Origin: Ferruginibacter sp.
GTDB lineage: Bacteria; Bacteroidota; Bacteroidia; Chitinophagales; Chitinophagaceae
NCBI GenBank assembly: GCA_025963635.1
Contig: JAOQAK010000036.1
Span: 1 to 64,000 of the forward strand
DNA: 64,000 bases
Direction: 5' to 3'
Position numbers and translations under genes: made by a program. This document shows positions 16,770-26,040 of this stretch, piece after piece (position 1 is the first letter of the stretch; each line of letters opens with the position of its first letter). Below the pieces are notes generated by a model. That model was given only the letters and a program-made list of their open reading frames with translations. It had not been told where the DNA came from and did not search any database.

Positions 16770-17183
16770 CTATTTGACTTTATCCAGCATTTTTTGCAAC
16801 AATTCCATTTTTTCTTTTTCTGCCTGTAATAAACGTTCGTATAGCTTCCTATTTTCAGTAATTTCTTCCGCCCATTTATCTAAAGGATTAAAGTTGCATT
16901 TGTAGTTAAAGTTGGCGCCATGGTTAACACTGTTGTCGTTAAAAGTATTTATATAATTTATTGCCGCTTCCTCATCAAAATTCTTAATCGCTTCCACTGG
17001 TACTTTCAGCACCTTCGCAACCTGCTCCAATAATTCAGGTTCAATTACTTCTTTTTGCTCCAACAGTGATATTTTACGCTGGTTCCAGTCGTCGCCTAAT
17101 TCCAACGCCAAACCTTCCTGTTTAATGCCGAGCATTTCCCGGAAACGCTTCACGTTCCTGCCCTGATGAATAGTTTTTTCCAT
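16770..17183 (-). CDS. XRE-family HTH regulator with coiled-coil tail (137 aa)
   Basis: Residues 6-60 (GRNVKRFREMLGIKQEGLAL, then DDWNQRKISLLEQKE) form a Cro/C1-type helix-turn-helix. The C-terminal part (NRKLYERLLQAEKEKMELLQ) is a coiled coil that probably dimerises. This architecture is common in Bacteroidota mobile elements. The start at 17183 (MEKTIHQGRN) is chosen because it begins just before the conserved domain; an upstream ATG at 17207 is possible. It is divergent from the SWIM gene at 17330, so the 147-bp gap is its likely operator. Confidence 0.8.
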   Translation of the reverse strand: MEKTIHQGRNVKRFREMLGIKQEGLALELGDDWNQRKISLLEQKEVIEPELLEQVAKVLKVPVEAIKNFDEEAAINYINTFNDNSVNHGANFNYKCNFNPLDKWAEEITENRKLYERLLQAEKEKMELLQKMLDKVK

Positions 17184-17329
17184 ATTGTTATTGGTTACCA
17201 TTTGCACAAATATAATAAAAGATAAGCAGGTAGCATACCGGGTAAAGTACCGGTTTTTCCGTTAAGATACCGGCTTTTGATATTGTATAGCGAACTATTG
17301 GAGATGAAATTAGCTGGAAAATCTTTACT

Positions 17330-18601
17330 ATGGCAATTAAAAATAATCCCACTGGAGATATTAGTCCTCATATCATCCGGTTTCAGGATAATAATTACCA
17401 GCTTACCAGGGAATGGCTGGATAAAGAAGTTGATGCAAAGGTTAGAAATAACGACGATTGGCGCTGGCCCACGCTCAAATTCATCTCCTATCAGGAGGGG
17501 CACGTTACCTTATTAAATACCTGCGGAAATCGTTCCCATACACTCATGTTGCAGGTAAAGGATGGTCATTTACTCGTGAACTGTAGTTGCAGCAATACCG
17601 GCATAACCATTTGCGAACATGCCTATGCCGGTCTTTACACAATAATATGGCACCTTGGAGAACGGTATTTTGAAAAATTACAACCCAATGGAACAATTGC
17701 CCTGGCATTTGCATATAAAAATTATTTCGATAAAGAAGAAACCACAGCGGGTTTAAATGTTTCTGTACGGCCGGAACTGAAATCAGTTTTCCGCCTTGCC
17801 CAAAAACTTGAGACGATAGACTTGCCCGCAATACTGAAACTTCCGGCACTGCCGGCACAAGAGGAAGTTTCGCACCCGGCAGAGGCCCTGGGTTACCTGG
17901 TTATTATTTCCTACAGGAGCAAATTATTGCCGGCACTGCTGCCCTGTGTTGGTAAACTCAATAAAATTGGGACAGATATAAAGATTTTCAATCAATTTCT
18001 TAGTGGCGTACAAAAGCAGTACAGTAACCTGGTAACTGATAGCCAACAGGAACTAAACACCGCCTGCTATCATCTATGGAAAATGGTTGAAAAAATACCT
18101 GGGCATATTATTCAGAAGGAACCCATACAAAAGATGGAGGATAAGCTATCTGCGATATTCGGCGCCTGGAAAAAGATATTGCCATTGCTACAAAAGCAGC
18201 AATTTATCTATTCTTATTACTTGTATGGCCTTCGTGAGTTGAAAGACAGACCAGCAAAGAAGAGAATCCAAAAGATCACCTTATCGGAACTGTTACCTGC
18301 TCTTCGGTTTATGTTAGCCGACAAGGGGGCATTTTACCAATTGCAACTGCAGGTATGGCTGAATGGAAAATTACTTACCGGCTATGATGCCGGAATAGCT
18401 TTCTTTATCCGGCATCAGGAAACGTTCTATATGCTATCTTCTTTAAGAGATGCTGCCATTGCGGAATGGATACACCGGTCTGGTGGATGGATTACAATCT
18501 TTAAAGAGCATTTCTCACAGTTTGAGCAGGAGGTATTAATGCCGCTCAGGGAAAGTTATACAATAGAAACATCTCTCTCAAAAACAATGAGAAAACGCTA
18601 A
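17330..18601 (+). CDS. SWIM zinc-finger protein (423 aa)
   Basis: A SWIM motif (CxCx(n)CxH) is intact in VNCSCSNTGITICEHAYAGL (Cys85, Cys87, Cys95, His97). SWIM domains bind DNA or proteins and occur in helicase-linked and transposase-linked proteins. The remaining 320 residues are helical with no recognised enzyme motif. It is the first of three plus-strand genes (with 18645-19526 and 19516-20094) that look like one operon, 43 bp from the next gene. Function unknown; because of the HEPN protein next to it a defence or stress role is possible. Confidence 0.6.
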   Translation: MAIKNNPTGDISPHIIRFQDNNYQLTREWLDKEVDAKVRNNDDWRWPTLKFISYQEGHVTLLNTCGNRSHTLMLQVKDGHLLVNCSCSNTGITICEHAYAGLYTIIWHLGERYFEKLQPNGTIALAFAYKNYFDKEETTAGLNVSVRPELKSVFRLAQKLETIDLPAILKLPALPAQEEVSHPAEALGYLVIISYRSKLLPALLPCVGKLNKIGTDIKIFNQFLSGVQKQYSNLVTDSQQELNTACYHLWKMVEKIPGHIIQKEPIQKMEDKLSAIFGAWKKILPLLQKQQFIYSYYLYGLRELKDRPAKKRIQKITLSELLPALRFMLADKGAFYQLQLQVWLNGKLLTGYDAGIAFFIRHQETFYMLSSLRDAAIAEWIHRSGGWITIFKEHFSQFEQEVLMPLRESYTIETSLSKTMRKR

Positions 18602-18644
18602 CCGGTTTAATTTTTTGAAAAACAGCAATTATAATATTATAAGC

Positions 18645-19526
18645 ATGAGACCATTTACGATATACCACCTATACATTGATTCTTTTTCGGCTCAGCAAGA
18701 AAAATTAGTCTCCATTATAGTTGAAATTGCAAAGCCGGATATGATCTTTCTGCTGGGAGCGTCGTTATACCGAAGAAGAAGCGAAAGCATATTCAATACT
18801 ACAGCACCTACTTCGCAACATACGGCTGACTACTTCCTTTTAATATTGATTCCGGATATTTCCAATAGGGAACTGCATGAATGGCAGGATAAAATAGAGC
18901 ATCATTGCAAAGCTTTAATGCCCGTCACTACCATCGTATTGCAAACATCCACTTTTGAGGAGTGGTTGAAAACTGATCATCCCTTCGCATATACTGTCTT
19001 GCGATCAGCTGCTCAAATTTATGATGCGGGAAACTTGTCGTTTCCGGCTCCTGGTGCGATTAATGAACTGACAAATAAAAAGGATTTGGAAAAGTACTTT
19101 ACAGAAGGGTTAAATAAGTCAAAAGAATTTTTGGCAGGAGCAGAGCTTTTCAGGGTACGGGAACAAAATACAATGGCTGCTTTTATGCTACATCAATCGT
19201 CAGAACAAGCCTTACAGGTAATGTTGAAAATCGGAACAGGATTTCACAGTAATACTCATAGTATTGACAGATTAATACGTTACGCCAGCCTGGTATCTTA
19301 TCAACTTCCGGACATTTTTCCGCAAAAAAGCGAATCCGATAAACGCCTCTTCAATCTGTTGCAGAAAGCATATATAGATACCCGATACAAGGAGGATTAT
19401 AAAATCAGCATGCCCGAACTTCTTTCCCTTACGGAAAAGGTAAGACGGCTGCAGGAGATACTGGCAGATATTGGCAAGGCGAAATTCAATTCATCAGCCT
19501 CAAGCTCTTTAAATAATGACGGGTAA
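18645..19526 (+). CDS. Nucleotidyltransferase-like / HEPN-domain protein (293 aa)
   Basis: The C-terminal part (about 165-280) is a HEPN helical bundle: NTMAAFMLHQSSEQALQVML, then THSIDRLIRYA and LLQKAYIDTRYKEDY. The classical catalytic Arg-x4-6-His of HEPN RNases is not evident. The N-terminal part (about 20-130) keeps the outline of a nucleotidyltransferase fold (MIFLLGASLYRRRSES; ADYFLLILIPD), but the GS/DxD catalytic set looks degenerate. Fusions or pairs of MNT and HEPN domains are known toxin-antitoxin modules. The ATG at 18645 is used; a TTG at 18615 is possible. A broken paralogue lies at 39134-39958. Confidence 0.65.
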   Translation: MRPFTIYHLYIDSFSAQQEKLVSIIVEIAKPDMIFLLGASLYRRRSESIFNTTAPTSQHTADYFLLILIPDISNRELHEWQDKIEHHCKALMPVTTIVLQTSTFEEWLKTDHPFAYTVLRSAAQIYDAGNLSFPAPGAINELTNKKDLEKYFTEGLNKSKEFLAGAELFRVREQNTMAAFMLHQSSEQALQVMLKIGTGFHSNTHSIDRLIRYASLVSYQLPDIFPQKSESDKRLFNLLQKAYIDTRYKEDYKISMPELLSLTEKVRRLQEILADIGKAKFNSSASSSLNNDG

Positions 19527-20094
19527 AGAAGATCATGGAAAGAGGAAAAGGTTTCACAAGCCTTATCACTTTTTAAACAAAGTGAGTAATCATCCAATGC
19601 AACGCCTGCGAGAAATATTTCACATATTTCACCTGGATGATTTTCGTGATGAAATTACCAAGTGGCAGCAACTGGCTTTGGCAAATGATCAGAGTGTATA
19701 TGATGAAGGCAATGCAAGAGAAGACCTTATAGATTTCTGCCATGAATTTCTAAAACTTATAGAATCACTTCATGTTCTAAACAAAACGAATACGAAAAAG
19801 CATAAAAACAAATGGAAGAAAAATCTATCAAATGCGGCAAAGAAAATTATTGGCAAAATGAATCAGCCAATACTGTTAAACGAGGAGGAAAAAGTTAATC
19901 CGCAATTGGTTATTAAACGTTTTTGTAAAAGTTTTTCTTATAGCTATACTAAGATTGAAATTTTGGATTTGCTGGAAGCAGTAATCACTTATGAAGGGGA
20001 AAAGAAAGTGTACAAGGGAAATCTTGTACTGTTTTACCAATGCATGAAATGTTTGCTAAGGATGGCGTATACGATTTGCAAGAATAAAAACTGA
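19516..20094 (+). CDS. Basic protein of unknown function (192 aa)
   Basis: It overlaps the HEPN gene by 11 bp and so is probably co-translated with it. The sequence is rich in Lys and His (KKHKNKWKKNLSNAAKKIIG) and helical, without any motif I recognise. Two blocks, LREIFHIFHLDDFRDEITKW and NLVLFYQCMKCLLRMAYTIC, look structured. It could be the partner of the HEPN protein, or of the SWIM protein, in a three-gene module. Confidence 0.5.
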   Translation: MTGKEDHGKRKRFHKPYHFLNKVSNHPMQRLREIFHIFHLDDFRDEITKWQQLALANDQSVYDEGNAREDLIDFCHEFLKLIESLHVLNKTNTKKHKNKWKKNLSNAAKKIIGKMNQPILLNEEEKVNPQLVIKRFCKSFSYSYTKIEILDLLEAVITYEGEKKVYKGNLVLFYQCMKCLLRMAYTICKNKN

Positions 20095-20399
20095 GTATGC
20101 ATAAGGATTTGTTGTGTTACATCTTCTGTTCGGACTTTCCGTAGGCAACTGAAATTAAGATCAGTTTGATCACATCGCCATGGCCAGCTTATTTTATTTT
20201 TTTTATCTGCTTGTTAAGTCAGGCAAACAACTTAGTAGATTTCAGATTCCGGAATATATTACCTCGCATACCATTTGCTCTTTCATCTGGCTGTACTCCT
20301 TTTTATAGGCTTCTTGAACTGGTGCGGGAAGCGGGAACGACAGCGTTAGAGATGATGGGTATCATAATTCACGCCCTGCTTAAAATAGACCACCCCGAG
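20095..20399. other. Gene-free gap between convergent genes
   Basis: About 305 bases between the 192-aa gene (plus) and the UDG-like gene (minus). A short plus-strand open frame at 20166-20480 overlaps the real gene on the other strand and has no protein-like features. I see no promoter, hairpin or repeat of note. Confidence 0.5.
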
Positions 20400-21185
20400 T
20401 TATGCATCAATCTGCGCCTTGATATACGCAATCTTATTATCGGGGGTGCATCGTACCCTATTGTCTTTATGAAAGACTGATAATATTTTTTTCCATGTTC
20501 CATTGGCACTACCCGACGGATGCGGCAGAGAAATGATTTTAATGGATTCATCAGGAGCCAAACGTTTCATTAAAAAAGCGGCGGGGTTGCCGTATGTAAT
20601 GATCAGCTGTGGCTTAAAATAATCCATCTCCTGTTGCAAGGATAAATATAGTTTTTCTAAAAGATCGGCCCCTAACACTAATTTTTTTGATCCTGGTTTT
20701 TTGATCCAAAGTTTGTAAATATCAGTCAAGTATACAGCATAATCATCATCGAGGAACTTCTGTATTACAGACGAATACACCGCCAGATTTTTATTAGTAC
20801 CTGTTTTCATATGTGTTCCGAATGGGGTACCAAGGATGATACCGTTGTCCGGATGTTTAGGATCCCTTAATGGATCTTCAGCAACAATAAAAGCCGTTTT
20901 AGCAGATTGACCGGTTTTCCTCACTAAGATCGGCAGGTCAATCCCAATCTGGAATTCAACGTTCCTGAAATGATCAGTAAAAGTTTGGTCCGTTGTTTTG
21001 GGGAGCATTTTATCCCGCTCGATCACCTCCAGCTTATTTGCAAGTGTATGGCCATCATAATTACTCTTAAATACGCCATAGACCTCCAGCAAGCGCTCGA
21101 AATCGGTTAAATTAAAAGCGGCCTCAAAAATATGTTTCAAAGCTATATTCTCCTCCTCGGTAAAATCACAAAAACAAACAGGCAT
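20400..21185 (-). CDS. Uracil-DNA glycosylase superfamily protein (261 aa)
   Basis: Two features match the UDG superfamily. VAEDPLRDP (101-109) stands where family 4-6 glycosylases have GEAPG or similar, and LPHPSGSANGTW (about 226-237) matches the C-terminal HPS leucine-loop motif. The middle strand VYLTDIYKLW also fits. The catalytic Asp or Asn cannot be assigned with certainty from one sequence. It lies at the downstream end of the STAND/AbiE block, 224 bp from it, on the same strand. A DNA repair role or a defence role against modified phage DNA are both possible; the former is the default. Confidence 0.65.
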   Translation of the reverse strand: MPVCFCDFTEEENIALKHIFEAAFNLTDFERLLEVYGVFKSNYDGHTLANKLEVIERDKMLPKTTDQTFTDHFRNVEFQIGIDLPILVRKTGQSAKTAFIVAEDPLRDPKHPDNGIILGTPFGTHMKTGTNKNLAVYSSVIQKFLDDDYAVYLTDIYKLWIKKPGSKKLVLGADLLEKLYLSLQQEMDYFKPQLIITYGNPAAFLMKRLAPDESIKIISLPHPSGSANGTWKKILSVFHKDNRVRCTPDNKIAYIKAQIDA

Positions 21186-21409
21186 AGGATAAGTATAAAA
21201 TAATAAATGATAGAATAGATGAAGTACGGCTATTTCCTAGAGATTATCTTAAATAACCCAAACGGGTCGGGAACAACGAAAACTAACAAGCAATAAAATA
21301 AATAGTGCGTGGGAAAAAATGGCTTCTAAAAACACAACAACAAGGTCCACCGCCAGCCCCCAACCCGCAAAGCGGAACCTATGAACGCAGCATGAGGGCA
21401 GTTGAAAAC

Positions 21410-24400
21410 CTACCAGCTATTGCGTCTTGAATCTCTCCTTCTTTCATCCTGAGCATTTTTCCGCTCATTTAATATCCTAGCTTTTAACAGGGATTGATGC
21501 TGGATGTATTTATAAGAATTGGGAAGTTTATTTATTACAGAAAGGATATTTTCAAGGTTATCTGCCTTTTGGTCCGAAAAATTCACACGAGCAGACCCAA
21601 AATAAGATGAGTTTACTAAATCAAGTTTTTTAAAAAAATCAATACTACCATTCCCCCTCAATATTATCGGAATGACTTTATGGTATTCTGTAAAAAAACA
21701 ATTACGATAAATGTCCAAAATGATATTAATTTTTTTGCTGTTCCGCATATTCCTTTTGATGTATGTTTTCAAAAAGAATTTACTCCTTTCTTTATGAATA
21801 GCGTTTATACTTTTGAAAAAGGCAGTGGCAAAATCTTCAGATGCATAATAATAGTCCCTGCCTGCAAGAAATTCTATTGCCGAGTAAACTAATTCTTCAG
21901 CGTAATCTAACTCCCAAATACGAGCAAGGTTGGAATATTCTCTTGAGGAAAGTGAAAACTTATCCTTGCCAATCCATTTTAAATATTCCAGAAAAAAACT
22001 CTTGTCAAGTTTTACCAGTTCAAAAAGATCTTTACAATCATGATCAAAACTGTTATCCATACTATCACATAATAAATATGCTTTTTTGGGTAACGAAAGA
22101 TTTTTACTAAAGTAGTGAAGATAATTTTCAAAAAAATGAAAGTCAAGCTGAACTCGTTTTTTTTGTTCCAGCTTTTGAACAGCTATTTTCAGGACCTTAT
22201 GAAATATATCTTTATCAAGTGAGAAAAACTTTTCAAGCAAACCAAAATTAAAATATAAATACTCGTCACTATCGTGATAAGTAGATAAAAGAGTTTCTAT
22301 ATGAATCTGACTTACAAATTCAGGCTTTAATATCTCCAAAAAGTTAACAACCCAAAGTGGTTTTCTTTCATAGTTTCCAACAGATATTAATGTAAAAAAG
22401 GTTTGCAGTTCTAACAATCCATTTTCATTCACAGGATGAAATATTCTCACGGGACCATAACCAGTTTTATTCGCTTTTTGTATTTCCTTGAGGCAGTTGT
22501 AACCTAACTTTTTGTTATGCAAATATGTTTCATGTATAATTACATCTAGTGATTGGTGAAAACTCCAGGATTGTATGTGAGGTGTTGACGACAATTCCTC
22601 AAAAACTTTATAGAACTCCCTAAACTGGTTTATTTTTGAGAACCTGAATTTATACCTGAGCTCTATTTCTTTGAGTCTTTCAAACTTATCGTAGTCAAGG
22701 ATTTCGTACTCATGTTCTTCTTTACTTCTTAGCTGATGCCAGTCGATGAGTTTGTACCACTTATACTTTCTTGAATAGAAATTTTGCACTAATGGTTCAA
22801 TCCGGGAATCTGAAAGTCCCATTTTAGTAAATCGCTTTGCCATCTTCTGAACATAATAGCAATTCAGAAATATTTCAGGCTGAAAATGCTTGGCAACAAT
22901 ATCAATCATATACGGAAGGTCAAGTGCCAGTATTTCCTTTTCGCTATTATCAATAGAAGGGGTTATAAACCCATAGACAGCTTCATCAGCTAAAAACTTG
23001 TTCAATTGATAAATCCTATCGAGATGCTTCCATAATTTTTCCCGGATACTTTTTATTATTGGCTTAACAGGTAACCTATATTCATAAAATGAAATCGCTT
23101 GCCGCTTCCGCGACCCACTGAATATCCTATAAGAAGTTTTTAAAAGTTCAGGAAAAAGATGAAGGAACATTGATAATCCAACAGCGTTTTTCTTCTTTGC
23201 ATTCTTAATTAAAAAATCAGTCAAAATTTTCTGCCTCGCAAAAGAATACCTTTCATCTTCATAACTGAAAGAAAAAGTATCCGAAATCTTTTTATGGACC
23301 TCTTCAAAAAGAGTCGGTTTCCGACTTATATATTCAAAAGTGAGTTCTAAAGCTGAAATAGTGCTGGGAATAGCATGATAATAAAAATTAAAAAGGAGTT
23401 TCAAGTATTCATCCTTATCCCAATTGATATTATTGTTTTTCTTTTCAAGGATAAAGGTAGGATCTTCCACTACAGGTATTTGTATGATTTTTTGATACAC
23501 AAAAGCAAGTGCTTCTTCCGGTTTTAAAAACCAAAAAATGCCAAAGAAACTAAGCGATCTTTCCCCATTGGTACTTACAGACCGGAGGTAGTCTGAAATT
23601 GTGTGGTCAATTCGCTTCAATACAGTGGTATATCCAAAATCATTACTTGAGGAAATTACTGATTCGCTGAACCTATTGCGGTGAGTGTCGAAATAATTAA
23701 ATATCAGTATTTTAAAATCAAGTGTATTGTCTTTGATGAATAACTTGAAAAAAAGATAAGTTGATAATACCTGGTCAGCGATTGTGATGGTAGAATTATC
23801 CTCAGAACTTTCTAACAATTCTAAAGATTCAAGCTTACCTACACTTTCTGTAAATTGATGATCCGAAATCCTAAAGTCTGTCAAAATGCGGCTGTACAAT
23901 TCTTTATCGGACCTGTCTATGGAATAAAAGAAAGACAGTAAACCAATTACTTTCAATAATGTGCTATCGCCAAAGAGCGCATTATCTGAAATAAACGTTT
24001 GAAAGTATTTGTCGTAAAAATCAAAAAGATCATAGAGCTTTTCAAGTCTTTGCGATTTTATAGCCATCCTCGCAGCCATAATGGCAATCCTGGGATTACC
24101 ATTTGCTATCTCCAAAAGCCTTTTCACATAAGGGGGATTAGTTACTTCGAAATCCGGACCTGCCAATATTTCTTTTATTTGTTCATCCGTAAAGCCCTGA
24201 ATACTAACTACGGAAAAATTGTAACCGGAGCATTTCTGCCTTATATACTCAAGTGCATAGTCCCTTACCGTAATGATAATTTTAATTTCACCTTTTGTAT
24301 GCGATCGAACAAAACCAAGTATCTGCAGGAAATTCTGCGATTGCCTATTTGCATCATCAATCATTAAAATATAATTCCGGCCAGATTTCAAGTAACTTTT

Positions 24401-25171
24401 TATATCCTCAAAAATCTCGACATTTTTATTTGAAATGCAAAAAATCTCAAAATTCTTTTGTTCCTTTTTCCAGTTGCCAATTGCTGTTAATGCCAATTTT
24501 GATTTGCCAACACCGGGAGGACCTGTAAGGATTACAATTTCATTTGTCGCCAAATTGCCTTTTATGTTTTCTAATTCCTGCTCCCTAAAATAAAATGTAT
24601 TATCAAGAGGTGTAGTGAGCCCGGAGCCAGCAGCATATTCCTTGGTAAAAATTTCCGGAGGAAGAATTTGGCCGGTATCTATCTGAAGTTGTAAATGAGT
24701 TTTAGCGATATACTGATAACGGCTGAAAGTATCCCTTGCAATGGTATCAATGCTTTTGAATTCTAATTTGATATAGGTTTTTTCAACAAGTTTTTTTACG
24801 GCCTCTATTTCCTTTGTGTTTATCTCGGAGTTAAAGCAAAGAATGATCTTCTGAATTTTTTGTACTTCTACACCCGTTACTTTTTTATCGAGGCATTTCA
24901 GAACGTCTGCCTTTAGTTTTTCGAGAAATGCAGTTTTACTGTCATTTCTATTCTGGGTGGTATATTCAGCAAAAACATACCGGCCGTTCGGCAATATCCA
25001 AAAAGCATCCGGCGTGCCTTTTTTTGTTTTCTTTTTACCTTTTTGTGAACCGGGACGGCTTATTGATGTATAACTATCATCAGAAAAAGACAAATATTCA
25101 TCGCATAACTCCTGGAATTGAGTTTCATTTATTGCAATTAACGCCTGTTCAATTTGTTGGAGGTTTGCCAT
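21410..25171 (-). CDS. Very large STAND NTPase with N-terminal PD-(D/E)xK-like domain (1253 aa), Avs-like
   Basis: Architecture in order: residues 1-150, a restriction-endonuclease-like domain with GTPDAFWILPNGRYVFAEYT (Asp55, Glu69; Thr where Lys is usual). About 190-400, a P-loop STAND NTPase with Walker A ILTGPPGVGKSKLAL (216-225) and Walker B YILMIDDANRQS (Asp272-273), plus a C-terminal NB-ARC-like segment (ANGNPRIAIMAARMA). From 400 to 1253 there are long helical repeats. This nuclease-STAND-sensor layout matches antiviral STAND (Avs) proteins, which recognise phage proteins through the repeat region and then activate the nuclease. It follows the AbiE genes by 17 bp on the same strand and is probably in their operon. 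Confidence 0.8.
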   Translation of the reverse strand: MANLQQIEQALIAINETQFQELCDEYLSFSDDSYTSISRPGSQKGKKKTKKGTPDAFWILPNGRYVFAEYTTQNRNDSKTAFLEKLKADVLKCLDKKVTGVEVQKIQKIILCFNSEINTKEIEAVKKLVEKTYIKLEFKSIDTIARDTFSRYQYIAKTHLQLQIDTGQILPPEIFTKEYAAGSGLTTPLDNTFYFREQELENIKGNLATNEIVILTGPPGVGKSKLALTAIGNWKKEQKNFEIFCISNKNVEIFEDIKSYLKSGRNYILMIDDANRQSQNFLQILGFVRSHTKGEIKIIITVRDYALEYIRQKCSGYNFSVVSIQGFTDEQIKEILAGPDFEVTNPPYVKRLLEIANGNPRIAIMAARMAIKSQRLEKLYDLFDFYDKYFQTFISDNALFGDSTLLKVIGLLSFFYSIDRSDKELYSRILTDFRISDHQFTESVGKLESLELLESSEDNSTITIADQVLSTYLFFKLFIKDNTLDFKILIFNYFDTHRNRFSESVISSSNDFGYTTVLKRIDHTISDYLRSVSTNGERSLSFFGIFWFLKPEEALAFVYQKIIQIPVVEDPTFILEKKNNNINWDKDEYLKLLFNFYYHAIPSTISALELTFEYISRKPTLFEEVHKKISDTFSFSYEDERYSFARQKILTDFLIKNAKKKNAVGLSMFLHLFPELLKTSYRIFSGSRKRQAISFYEYRLPVKPIIKSIREKLWKHLDRIYQLNKFLADEAVYGFITPSIDNSEKEILALDLPYMIDIVAKHFQPEIFLNCYYVQKMAKRFTKMGLSDSRIEPLVQNFYSRKYKWYKLIDWHQLRSKEEHEYEILDYDKFERLKEIELRYKFRFSKINQFREFYKVFEELSSTPHIQSWSFHQSLDVIIHETYLHNKKLGYNCLKEIQKANKTGYGPVRIFHPVNENGLLELQTFFTLISVGNYERKPLWVVNFLEILKPEFVSQIHIETLLSTYHDSDEYLYFNFGLLEKFFSLDKDIFHKVLKIAVQKLEQKKRVQLDFHFFENYLHYFSKNLSLPKKAYLLCDSMDNSFDHDCKDLFELVKLDKSFFLEYLKWIGKDKFSLSSREYSNLARIWELDYAEELVYSAIEFLAGRDYYYASEDFATAFFKSINAIHKERSKFFLKTYIKRNMRNSKKINIILDIYRNCFFTEYHKVIPIILRGNGSIDFFKKLDLVNSSYFGSARVNFSDQKADNLENILSVINKLPNSYKYIQHQSLLKARILNERKNAQDERRRDSRRNSW

Positions 25172-25188
25172 GAAGGATAGTTTTCAAT

Positions 25189-26040
25189 TTATGTGAATTT
25201 TATTTTTTGAACCAGATCGCTAAAATAATGCGAAGACCATATCTCAATCACTTTATCATCCGGTATAAAACGAACAACGTCTTTCCGAATGCTGCTAAAT
25301 GAAACAGAACGGATTTTAGTTTGCAACAAGCTCATAAATTGTTCTTGTGTCATAGATTTTTCTTTCCAATCACCACTATCCTGCGAACGTATTACCAGGT
25401 GATCAAGATTTAATGGAATGCCCTTTTGTATGTACCATTCCATATCAAACCAATCCCTGCCTTTAACCCTTCCCTTCCATTTACGAAATAGCAACGCATG
25501 CATTTTGCCTGCAAAGAGATCCGGCAGGGTAAAACATTTCACATAGAATGAAAATGGTTTTAGCAACAGTTTCTCTTCTGTGGTAAAACCAAGCGGCGGG
25601 CTTGTATCTACTTCGATCTTTATTTTTATCGATGGCCGCATTTTAACTGATTCATGCGGTAGTATTTCTTTAATGATCAATTCTTTCCAGGTAGTGTCAG
25701 GTTTAAGGAAAGCGGAATCTACATCTGTCGTTGCGGTTTTGTTTTTTTCTTCAATGCTTACTGTTACGCCCAGTGCGCTAAATTCTGTTTCAATGCCTTT
25801 CAGGTATGGCTCCAGTGAAAAGTCCCGATTTAGTTCCAGCAATGAAAAATCAAGGTCTTCGGAAAACCTTTGAAGTCCATGAAATATCCGTAGAGCGGTA
25901 CCTCCATAAAATGCAGCTTTTTCAAAAAAACCGCTGCGTTGTAACCCAGCCAGTGCAATTTCTTGCATGATCTCACGGAGTGCCTGCTCTGCAGCTTCCT
26001 GATTAACGGGTTTATATTCCTCAAGCCATTCTTTAATCAT
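25189..26040 (-). CDS. abiEii: AbiEii-type nucleotidyltransferase toxin (283 aa)
   Basis: The type IV toxin of the AbiE abortive-infection system is a nucleotidyltransferase of the DUF1814 family. The motifs are intact: GGTALRIFHGLQRFSEDLDF (46-65: GG, then the DxD pair Asp62 and Asp64) and KMRPSIKIKIEVD downstream. AbiEii proteins are known to act on nucleotides or tRNA and to stop growth when released from control. Its ATG overlaps the stop of the antitoxin gene by 4 bases. The STAND gene follows after 17 bp, so the toxin pair may share transcription with it. Confidence 0.9.
   Translation of the reverse strand: MIKEWLEEYKPVNQEAAEQALREIMQEIALAGLQRSGFFEKAAFYGGTALRIFHGLQRFSEDLDFSLLELNRDFSLEPYLKGIETEFSALGVTVSIEEKNKTATTDVDSAFLKPDTTWKELIIKEILPHESVKMRPSIKIKIEVDTSPPLGFTTEEKLLLKPFSFYVKCFTLPDLFAGKMHALLFRKWKGRVKGRDWFDMEWYIQKGIPLNLDHLVIRSQDSGDWKEKSMTQEQFMSLLQTKIRSVSFSSIRKDVVRFIPDDKVIEIWSSHYFSDLVQKIKFT

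Noticed and set aside
20166..20480. 104-codon plus-strand open frame
   Set aside because: It overlaps the 3' end of the UDG-like gene on the other strand and has no protein-like motif or ribosome binding site.
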